From Planctomycetota bacterium (lineage in GTDB: Bacteria; Planctomycetota; Planctomycetia; Planctomycetales; Planctomycetaceae): DNA of 55,142 bases. The number at the start of each line of letters is the position of its first letter. The stretch's first letter is position 1. The notes under the pieces were generated by a model that saw only the letters and a program-made list of their open reading frames with translations, ran no database searches and was not told the DNA's origin. This document shows positions 26,501 through 33,177 of this stretch, one piece after another. The position numbers and the translations under genes were made by a program. The stretch spans positions 1-55,142 of the forward strand of contig QWQG01000017.1 in assembly GCA_003670925.1 (NCBI GenBank), in the 5' to 3' direction.

Positions 26501-26735
26501 ACGTGTGCTGGCCGTGCTTCCTGAGCCGCAGCCGACTGAGGTCTGGGAGTCCATCTTAACGCCTGCTTTCGGCGAATGCGTCTCGACCTGTTCGACAGAA
26601 ACAGTCGATATTTGTGTCGTCTGCGAAACCGAAGGCATCGCTATTTCGGCGACCGTCGATGCCCTGACCCACATGCGACCTCACATCCTAGAACTTGCCG
26701 GCCGGCTTCACGCGCGGCAGGACGTTCCATGGTAG
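23532..26735 (+). CDS. Ser/Thr protein kinase fused to a tubulin/FtsZ-like GTPase domain
   Basis: 1067 residues. A Hanks kinase occupies about 29-282: GVGGFGEVW (37-45), AVKIL with Lys58, HLDIKPENLL with Asp155, Lys157 and Asn160, DFG at 172-174, and SPPE. All catalytic residues are kept, but the usual HRD arginine is leucine. After a linker, residues from about 340 match the bacterial tubulin-like family (Tubulin_2): TLFVGFGGLGCQTITLLNQ, FLCIDTD, and GSTSGGTASGS at 495-505 in the position of the FtsZ/tubulin GGGTGTG phosphate loop. The last 500 residues are mainly helical with no recognised domain. No membrane segment. Planctomycetes generally lack FtsZ, which makes a tubulin-fold protein notable. 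Partners: the AAA+ and FHA-EAL genes just upstream. Confidence 0.85.
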   Translation: MSDTDVSSTQLCSDVVPNMMLRGVTEIAGYRMLECIGVGGFGEVWRAVGPGGFPKAVKILFGLMDGPQADTELESLSRIRELRHPFLLSIERVEVIDGRVIIVTELADRSLDQRFRELVASGQRGVSRDELLCYLRDAADALDFMFEEHGLQHLDIKPENLLLQGVHAKVGDFGLTKTVGAARHSQVKGFTPMYSPPELFDGCPDRGSDQYSLAIVYQTMLTGIPPFNGRTPSQLMAQHLKSSPDLSSLPPSDRAVVARALSKNPRTRFTSCRQFIEELTKRRPQPSLSRGESRGSGFANHESPIIFGSTENIATNHRILHGMARPLAPVKSLPEDTQFRPTLFVGFGGLGCQTITLLNQKIQKRFPHATLPAIQFLCIDTDPSAMSDLKRLSAINHRAVTTVCVPLRTTQDYRKTSSDHLGWLSRRWLFNLPRSGLVESMRPLGRLAFVDHVASIRIALKDRLKVLVDSASADTSTSETGLQFETLGIDVCLVGSTSGGTASGSLIDLAWLVRELLSNGRMPPARVTSMLLHGTSGDRQVIDLQDANTVCFLQELQHFSVLGVQRPGLTSRFSGSEMAKPFDETTFVHFGDDLSDLAFFEGVNRTAEYLELRTLTSARREMNAWRNPERTQIFASHEASLRSFGLSSINAEAWEIAHREAGQLAAAAITHWTQPAAGEPNSPEWMALLDQLGISSEAGQQVIPRLLDVGRTRRMDEYANSIWQRLSRDSDVSVREQVSAIIRQDALPANAHNSITAVSEEIRTELAVRRPLDLQFVESFLLQLLDTRMRPGLTIQAFTSLRQCTDQALVACRCQQSHLQFAFNELCASYSVRKPEQTTDAGHAALRSVCRQYCMLFTCQTICQTLLEHLQSLQAALPNILAERYMILGNRLQALALQVNDGAPCSVIIPEQMISAFEAYLQTSGRFKVSSLSQEILLADAATLLAEAADFLLLSMCRSPEFADNEHLPQHHAIFPENAKPKLQNVGGGQRVLAVLPEPQPTEVWESILTPAFGECVSTCSTETVDICVVCETEGIAISATVDALTHMRPHILELAGRLHARQDVPW

Positions 26736-26737
26736 CC

Positions 26738-26752
26738 TGACTCTCCGAGTCA
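26738..26752. terminator. Small hairpin after the kinase-tubulin stop codon
   Basis: TGACTC-TCC-GAGTCA begins 3 bases after the TAG. Perfect 6-bp arms, but no T-run follows, so termination is only a suggestion. Confidence 0.3.
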
Positions 26753-26859
26753 CGTGCGATGATGGAGGTGGGCAATTCAAACCTGGAGTGGTTTCCCTGC
26801 TGCTGAAGTGATCTGATAGACTGAAAGGCTACAGGAAATTACGACCTAGGAGCCAACTG

Positions 26860-28335
26860 ATGCCTCAATTCGGATGTCAACGCTCAGACCATCCAACGCT
26901 TGGTCGACGGACGGCCGTGCAGATCGGCGCGGTGGGTTTGTTGGGACTGGGGATGAACCATGTTGTCGGGCTGCGCGGCCTCGCGGCGGACAACGGCGTG
27001 CCTGCAGTAACGCCGCGGGCGAAGGCGGTAATCTATATTTTTCTTTCTGGAGGTCTGGGTCAGCACGACAGCTTTGATATGAAGCCTGACGCACCGCTGG
27101 ACATTCGGGGTGAATTCTCGCCGATCGCGACACGAACACCCGGTGTTTCCATCTGTGAGCACCTGCCGTTGCTGGCGTCTCGCAGCGACCAATGGGCACT
27201 TGTGCGTTCGCTCACGCATCCTTACGACGCACATTCGCTGGGGCACCATGTGATGCTGACCGGTCGAACGCCTACGCCGCCGGGATTCAACGACAGCAAG
27301 CCAAAGTCCACGGACTTCCCGTCCATCGCGTCCGTGGTCACCGGTGTCGTGGCGCCGAGGAACAACTTGCCTCCGGCAGCCATCCTGCCGGAAAAACTCA
27401 TTCATGTGACGGGTCGCACAATCCCCGGACAATTCGCCGGTGAGATGGGTCCGAAGCACGAACCTTGGTTTATCGAAGCTAGTCAGTATCGAGACACAAG
27501 TTACATTCATGGTGCGTTTCCGGAATATGGATTTCAGCGCCAGAAGGGACATACCACGCCGCCGGGCTATCACTTTGAAGCTCCTCGGATTGAACTTGCG
27601 GAGGGCGTGCTGCGGGATCAGTTTCAATCTCGCGTCCGACTTCTTAATTCGATTCAACAGCAACGACAGCGGCTTGATCAGACAGCACAGGTTCGTGAAC
27701 TGGACCGTTATCAGCAGACTGCGGTGACGATGCTGATGGAAGGTCAGGTGCATCGCGCGTTGGATGTGCATGCTGCGGACGCGAAGATTCAGGATCGCTA
27801 TGGTCGCAATTCGTTCGGCTGGTCGCTGCTGATGGCACGTCAACTGGTGGAAGCAGGCGTGACTATGGTGCAGGTGAATCTGGGAAATAACGAATCTTGG
27901 GATACTCATGAGGCCGCCTTCCGGAGCCTGAAGAATTTTCTGTTTCCTCCGACGGATCGTGCGGTCTCTGCCCTTTTGGATGATTTGTCAGAGCGGGGCA
28001 TGCTCGATGACGTCTTGATCGTGATGGCGGGCGAATTTGGGCGAACACCTAAAGTGTTTACGTTCCCCGGTGCGGAAACGAAGCTGCCTGGCCGTGATCA
28101 TTGGGGCGCAGTGCAGTCCGTTTTCTTTGCTGGCGGTGGCGTCAAGGGTGGTACGGTGATCGGAGAATCGGATGCCCAAGGAGCGTATCCAAAAGCGGAT
28201 CCACAAAAACCAGAAAACATGGCCGCCACGATCTATGAGGCCTTGGGGTTGCCCCCGACAATCACTTGGAAAGACTCATTGGATCGACCGCATCAAGTTT
28301 ACCAAGGCGATCCTATTCCAGGGTTAACCGGATGA
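26860..28335 (+). CDS. DUF1501 Tat-exported protein (no PSCyt partner)
   Basis: 491 residues; start ATG 26860 has AGGAG 8 bases upstream. Tat leader GRRTAVQIGAVGLLGLG near residue 16. DUF1501 marks: AVIYIFLSGGLGQHDSFDMKP, SLTHPYDAHSLGHHVMLTGR, MAGEFGRTPKV with GRDHWGAVQS, and the ENMAATIYEALGLPP end. It belongs to the subgroup with SLTHP and GRDHW, like the gene at 36265, and differs from the two DUF1501 genes paired with PSCyt proteins. The next gene, 66 bases on, encodes another Tat-exported protein, so the two may be cotranscribed. Confidence 0.88.
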   Translation: MPQFGCQRSDHPTLGRRTAVQIGAVGLLGLGMNHVVGLRGLAADNGVPAVTPRAKAVIYIFLSGGLGQHDSFDMKPDAPLDIRGEFSPIATRTPGVSICEHLPLLASRSDQWALVRSLTHPYDAHSLGHHVMLTGRTPTPPGFNDSKPKSTDFPSIASVVTGVVAPRNNLPPAAILPEKLIHVTGRTIPGQFAGEMGPKHEPWFIEASQYRDTSYIHGAFPEYGFQRQKGHTTPPGYHFEAPRIELAEGVLRDQFQSRVRLLNSIQQQRQRLDQTAQVRELDRYQQTAVTMLMEGQVHRALDVHAADAKIQDRYGRNSFGWSLLMARQLVEAGVTMVQVNLGNNESWDTHEAAFRSLKNFLFPPTDRAVSALLDDLSERGMLDDVLIVMAGEFGRTPKVFTFPGAETKLPGRDHWGAVQSVFFAGGGVKGGTVIGESDAQGAYPKADPQKPENMAATIYEALGLPPTITWKDSLDRPHQVYQGDPIPGLTG

Positions 28336-28401
28336 AGGGCGGATATTTCGCCTGCTCGTTTATCACGTCACTGAAACTCATGGGGTAAGGTAAAAATTTT
28401 A

Positions 28402-29676
28402 ATGACAACGACGCGGCGCGACATTCTAAAAGCCTGCCTTGCCGGGGCTGTGGCATCGACAGTTCCGCAACCATTCTCGCTCTTTGCGGACCAGAAAGCC
28501 CGCCCGCGCCGCAGACTGCCGGTGGCCGCTGTCGTCTCCGTGTACACACCGAGCAGCCATGCGGATGTGATTGTGGGGAAGATTCTGGAAGGGTATCAGC
28601 AGGATGGCGGAAGAGGACCAGACCTCGAAGTCGTGTCGGTCTTCACTGATCAGGTTCCGGCTGAAGACATGAGTCGTGAGAAGGCAGTCAAGCACGGCTT
28701 TCGAATCTCACCCACGATCCGTGACGCCCTCACTCTGGGCAGCGATCAGCTTCAGGTGGCTGGTGTGCTCTGCATCGGAGAACATGGCGATTACCCTCGC
28801 ACGCCGGATACCGAACAGAAGATGTATCCTCGCCGCCGATTCTTTGATGAAGTCGTCGATGTGTTTCGCGATTGCGGTGAAGTTGTTCCCGTGTTCAATG
28901 ACAAGCACCTTGGATATCGCTGGGAGGATGCCACGGCGATGGTTGAGACCGCTCGGCAACTGGAGATTCCCTTCCTTGCCGGTTCATCACTCCCCGTCGC
29001 ATGGCGGATGCCTGCGTTGGAGTTGCCACGCGACTGTGAAATTGAGGCAGCGCTGACGATCGGTTATGGGGGATTTGAAGATTATGGATTCCATGCCCTT
29101 GAAGCCCATCAGTGTCTTCTCGAGCGCCGAGGTGGTGGTGAGACCGGCGTGGCGGCAGTTCGTACGGTACGTGGAGACATGATTCGAAAGTCGGAACTGG
29201 CCGGTGATTGGTCCCCCGAACTGTTTGCAGCCGCACGTCGCCAGATGCCTAGTGCTCCAGAGGACACTCTGGCGTGGAAGCCAAGTTCTGAAGCGGCCGC
29301 CTATCTCATTGAGCACCGTGATGGGTTGCGCTCGGCAGTCGTGATGGCCAACGGCCTTGCCGGTCACTTTTCCACGGCACTCTTGATTAGAGGCCGAACC
29401 GAGCCTGTGGGGACGTGGTTCAAGCTTCAGGAAGGCCCGCCATTCGGTCATTTTGCTTATCTCGTGCGTGCGATCGAAGAAACGTTTCACACGGGCAAGT
29501 CTGCCTATCCGGTGGAACGTACGTTATTGACAACCGGAATCCTTGACCGCGTGATGCACAGTCTGGCAAGTGAGGGTCAACGCTTCGAAACCCCTGAACT
29601 CGCCGTTAACTATGCCGCTGCTGAATGGCCATTTGCCAATCATCCGGACTCGCCCCTGCACCTGCCCAATGACTAA
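28402..29676 (+). CDS. Tat-exported protein of unknown function
   Basis: 424 residues with a twin-arginine leader at the very start (TTRRDILKACLAGAVAS). No catalytic family is recognised. Recurrent features: VAAVVSVYTPSSHADVIVGK early, VLCIGEHGDYPRTPDTEQKM near 120, and PVFNDKHLGYRWEDATAMVE. The fold looks like alternating beta/alpha with a Rossmann-like beginning. Exported planctomycete proteins of this kind are commonly annotated hypothetical. It follows a DUF1501 gene in the same direction. A 96-base internal piece (29073-29168) recurs almost unchanged at 36057-36153, suggesting a second, now lost, copy of the gene existed nearby. Confidence 0.75.
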   Translation: MTTTRRDILKACLAGAVASTVPQPFSLFADQKARPRRRLPVAAVVSVYTPSSHADVIVGKILEGYQQDGGRGPDLEVVSVFTDQVPAEDMSREKAVKHGFRISPTIRDALTLGSDQLQVAGVLCIGEHGDYPRTPDTEQKMYPRRRFFDEVVDVFRDCGEVVPVFNDKHLGYRWEDATAMVETARQLEIPFLAGSSLPVAWRMPALELPRDCEIEAALTIGYGGFEDYGFHALEAHQCLLERRGGGETGVAAVRTVRGDMIRKSELAGDWSPELFAAARRQMPSAPEDTLAWKPSSEAAAYLIEHRDGLRSAVVMANGLAGHFSTALLIRGRTEPVGTWFKLQEGPPFGHFAYLVRAIEETFHTGKSAYPVERTLLTTGILDRVMHSLASEGQRFETPELAVNYAAAEWPFANHPDSPLHLPND

Positions 29677-30079
29677 ATTTCGGCAAAGGGTAGTGTCTCG
29701 AAATAACAGCCCGAATCAATTCCGCGAACGTTTCCAACGTGGACTTCAGAACACAATTTCTTTCAATTGATTCCTTCATTTGCGAGGCCACAATTTCACA
29801 GTCTTCAGGTCAACAAGGCGTTCTTGACCGCTCGTGAACTTACTTTCCTCCGGCGTCGCTGGCTTCGTATGCATGCCAACATCTGACGCTGGACGGGTTG
29901 AAAACTGTCCGATATTCTATCGCTTCTCAAGACATTCTGATTGGCCCCAAGATTCACACTATTATGGATGGCCCCGATGTTCACACTCGTTGATGTGCCA
30001 GCAGCGATCCATTACAGAGTTCTCATACGTCATCTCATAGCTGTTCTAAGTCGTGCCTTTTGAACCCCCTGTTGCTTGA
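29677..30079. other. Intergenic region with a short direct repeat
   Basis: No gene seen. Two 19-base copies of TGGCCCC-x-x-x-x-TTCACACT stand at 29942-29960 and 29969-29987 (period 27), possibly a binding-site pair or an IS-end remnant. The promoter of the serine-hydrolase-like gene should be here. Confidence 0.4.
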
Positions 30080-31669
30080 ATGCTGCCAATGCTCTCTCGA
30101 CCCTCGCGATTCTTTATGGTTATCGGACTCGTGATGGCCATGAGCACCGGCGCTCACGCCGAGCGAGGCAACCCCAACGTGCAGTTGGATGGGCAGACCA
30201 TCGACATGATGGTTGGTGAATTCATGCGGGAACACCATATCCCCGGCATGACTCTCGCCATCGTGCAAGCACCGTATATCTCCCGCCTTGTGGGCTACGG
30301 CGTCTGTGACGTGGAGAAGGGACTGCTGGCTTCTCCGAAGACGCTCTGGAACGTCGGCCAGATGACGCAGGCCTACACCGCCGTGGCAATCATGCAACTT
30401 GTCGAAGCTGGCAAGCTGACGCTTGATGACCCAGTGGGCAAGCATGTTGCGAGCCTGCCCGCGGCATGGCGAGAGATACCGCTCCGGCAACTGATGGCGC
30501 ATACCTCAGGATTGCCGAATTACACAAAACAGGCGGCGTTTCAGCCCGCAGGCGAATACCGCCCTGAGGAAGTGATTGCCTTGGTCAAAGATCTTCCACT
30601 CACCAGTAAGCCTGGAACGCGAGTCGCCAACAGCGACACAGACTTTTTTCTTCTCGGACTCGTGATCGAGCGCGCCTCCGGAACCAGTTACGAGGAGTAT
30701 GTCACGCGCAACCAAATAGAAAGGCTTGGCCTCAAGAACACCAGCTTTGCATCGGGTTTTGCGGGACGAAAGTCAGAGGTCGAAGCCAAGGGCGGAAAAC
30801 ACCGTAAATTCCTGACAGACCGCTCTTCAATCGACCCCACCGAAGTAGCAGTCGGCACCGCTATGGAGGGCGGCGCACCGGCAGTTGTGTCGGCCAACAG
30901 CCAGAGCGGGTGGTTTGCGAACGGCGCGGTGTGGGCTTCGGCCGAAGACATCAGCCTGTGGGATGTTGGCCTCGCAGGCAACATGCTGATCAACCAGAAA
31001 GAGAACCGAGATTTTCTCTTTCACGCGGTGCAGCTCAACGACGGCACGGCCACGCCGGGCCACTGTGGCTGGCGATTTCTCGGTCACAAAGGTGCGATGG
31101 ATATTCGCGGTGATGTGCCCGGCTTTTCCTGCCAGCTCAGCCGTTTTACAGATCCGTCGGAACTGCTCTGCGTTACCTTGTGTTGCAATAAGGGCGGCGT
31201 GGAATTGTCGGAATTGGCCCGCCGTATTGCTGGGGCATTCGACCGCAAACTAGGCCCTCCAGTCAGTACGAAAGTAATGAAGTGCATGGAAAGTGCCTAT
31301 TCGGCGAAGACGACGAGTGACCGGCTCATCGACGCCTTCAAGTCGCGAGGCGTTGGCTTGACGGCACGCCTTTCCCTCGCCGCAACTGCAACAAAAGCCG
31401 GGCATGAACTTCCACTCGTAGCCGAACAATTGATCTTTGAAAACACGGAGGCCGGCGTGCAGTTGATGCTCCGTCATCCGACGACGGCCATGGTCCTTCA
31501 GACAAAGATTCTCGTATGGCAGGAACCTTCCGGCGAGGTCTGGGTGGGCACGCACGATACAACAGAGGCGGCCGCAGCATCTGTCAACGACGGTGCGGAC
31601 GACGCACTTCAGCGGATCGAGAATGAAATAGAAGCTGCGATGGCGTATGCAACGGGGGCACGTTTGTGA
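30080..31669 (+). CDS. Catalytically degenerate serine hydrolase (beta-lactamase class C fold) fused to DUF302
   Basis: 529 residues with a signal peptide (FFMVIGLVMAMSTGAHA). Residues about 35-395 have the class C beta-lactamase/D-aminopeptidase framework: QLVEAGKLTLDDPV, LMAHTSGLPNY and LLGLVIERASGTSY are standard. Yet the SxxK active site reads QMTQ (94-97), the YxN motif reads NSD (184-186), and the third motif is HKG, so nucleophile, general base and tyrosine are all lost. The C-terminal ~125 residues form a DUF302 domain (LIDAFKSRGVGL; LPLVAEQLIFENTEAGVQLM; TKILVWQEPSGEVWVG). A binding or scaffolding role outside the membrane is inferred. No neighbour shows an obvious link. Start ATG 30080 lacks a strong ribosome site. 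Confidence 0.8.
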   Translation: MLPMLSRPSRFFMVIGLVMAMSTGAHAERGNPNVQLDGQTIDMMVGEFMREHHIPGMTLAIVQAPYISRLVGYGVCDVEKGLLASPKTLWNVGQMTQAYTAVAIMQLVEAGKLTLDDPVGKHVASLPAAWREIPLRQLMAHTSGLPNYTKQAAFQPAGEYRPEEVIALVKDLPLTSKPGTRVANSDTDFFLLGLVIERASGTSYEEYVTRNQIERLGLKNTSFASGFAGRKSEVEAKGGKHRKFLTDRSSIDPTEVAVGTAMEGGAPAVVSANSQSGWFANGAVWASAEDISLWDVGLAGNMLINQKENRDFLFHAVQLNDGTATPGHCGWRFLGHKGAMDIRGDVPGFSCQLSRFTDPSELLCVTLCCNKGGVELSELARRIAGAFDRKLGPPVSTKVMKCMESAYSAKTTSDRLIDAFKSRGVGLTARLSLAATATKAGHELPLVAEQLIFENTEAGVQLMLRHPTTAMVLQTKILVWQEPSGEVWVGTHDTTEAAAASVNDGADDALQRIENEIEAAMAYATGARL

Positions 31670-31919
31670 TGCCTCGAATTGAATCAGCGGCAACCCATTT
31701 CATTCCCTGACACTCGATCAGCCGGCGAGTCGATTCTCAATTCACCTCCGGCTCTGGTAGTGCCCACCTCGCCCTGCCACCAACCCCAGCCACTCGACCT
31801 TCTCGCGAATCCATCCTGGGCCTGCCTGGCGCAAGACATTGTCCGGAAGCCTAGGTGCGTAAAGGCTTCGATTTTTTCGCCCGCAGTGACAGCCACCGGA
31901 ACGACATTCGTGTTCGTTG

Positions 31920-32107
31920 AGTGACCTGCCCCCCCTTCAACGGCACCACTCCCAGAGAGGGAATCTGGTGGTGTCACAACCAAAGGAGGGCATTCAATGC
32001 CATGCGGAAAGAAAGAACTGGCCGAGCAGATCACTCCCTATGCAGCGAGAGATCGAAGTCGAGGTGGGGCGAGGCAAGACCGTTGCCGAGGCGGTCAAGA
32101 AGATCGT
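31920..32107 (+). mobile_element. IS3-family remnant: left end and start of orfA
   Basis: TGACCTGCCCCC at 31920 resembles an IS3-type terminal repeat. An orfA-like start at 31997 encodes KKELAEQI and, after a frameshift near 32035, continues as EIEVEVGRGKTVAEAVKKI, the helix-turn-helix region of IS3 OrfA. The match ends abruptly near 32107, where IS4-derived sequence begins. It is inactive. Confidence 0.65.
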
Positions 32108-32952
32108 CCTTTCCGAGACGTTCGCCTTTGCGAAAATCCGACTTCCGCTTGTGATGCAGTCGCGCACACACATCGACTCCCTGGAGTTGCAGCAGAGCGA
32201 TCATCATGAACGAGCAGTAGTAGCGATCAAACACGGCGATGTCACCCGCCAGCAGCGACGGCAGCAAAGATCGCAGCAGTGCCGATTCACCAGTCTCCTT
32301 ACCCTGATACGGACCAATCGCAGCGTCCATCACGGCGGCTGTTGCCAGTGACAGAATGGCCACCACCCGAGCAATCGGCAGACCAACGCCCTTTCTTCTG
32401 TGTTTTCGGATGCGGAAACTCGGCCTCATTCTTAAGTTCGGCAGGCATCGTGAACGTGAATCCATCGACCAATTTCGTAGAGCGGTTTTTCCACGACCAA
32501 GTTTCAATTGCCTCCTCTTCCAGGTCGGCGGCGACTTCGTTGCTCAGTTCGTGCAGCGCCTTCAACGACAACTTTGCCCGAGCTTTGCAGGAGTCTCCGG
32601 TATCCTCTGTAGGCCAGCTCAACACCGACTGCAAGACAATGGCCGACAACCCGCGCGACTGCCGCCGGGCATGACGCTTCCTTGCCATCCTTCAGCACCT
32701 GAGACAGAAATGCCCAGACCACGATCATTGTCGAATATACGTCGTCCAGCCCAAAGAGTCCGCCGTTGCGGCCGAAGACGTTCTGGATTTTCTCCGCCGT
32801 CAGCACTTCGGAAAACGGCAGCCCGTCCTGAGACAAAAACGCGTCGGTGATTTGCCGAAAACTGCCACTGCGTGAATCGGCGTTCTCTGGTATGTCATGC
32901 ACTCATGAAAAAACCCTCCCTGGCAATTTCTCGGCAAGAGAACCAGGGAGGG
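32108..32952 (-). mobile_element. IS4-family remnant: truncated, twice frameshifted transposase
   Basis: Three minus-strand frames in succession give one transposase. Frame 1 from 32902: FRQITDAFLSQDGLPFSEVL through VVWAFLSQVLKDGKEASC. Frame 2: PTEDTGDSCKARAKLS through ETWSWKNRSTKLVDGFTFTM, with the first catalytic Asp. Frame 3: VGLPIARVVAILSLATAAVM and DIAVFDRYYCSFMM, with the second Asp, ending at RKGERLGKDD. The C-terminal part with the catalytic Glu is missing at the junction with the IS3 remnant. Beyond the start lies a hairpin CCCTCCCTGG/CCAGGGAGGG (32914-32923, 32943-32952), probably part of the IS end. Confidence 0.75.
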
Positions 32953-33177
32953 CTTCCAGATCATCACCAGAAGCGGGCTTTTACACAATACCCACTCTCA
33001 CGGAACAAAAATTTACAAAACTCTCCACTCCGTCGATAGATGACATTGCGCGCCGACAAAATTCTGACAGTGCCATTCGTGTCAGAGACCGTTCAGTTGA
33101 CGCGGCTGTGAGCTTCGATTAATTTCTCATGCGGCATTCCCCGGAGAGCAATCGTGTCATTCAAAGGAGCCGTATCC

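Noticed and set aside
26884-27909. Minus-strand frame of 341 codons opposite a DUF1501 gene
   Set aside because: It mirrors the DUF1501 coding sequence with no family signature and no ribosome site.
31917-32351. Plus-strand frame of 144 codons across the IS remnants
   Set aside because: It joins an IS3 orfA piece to the antisense of the IS4 transposase and is not a gene.
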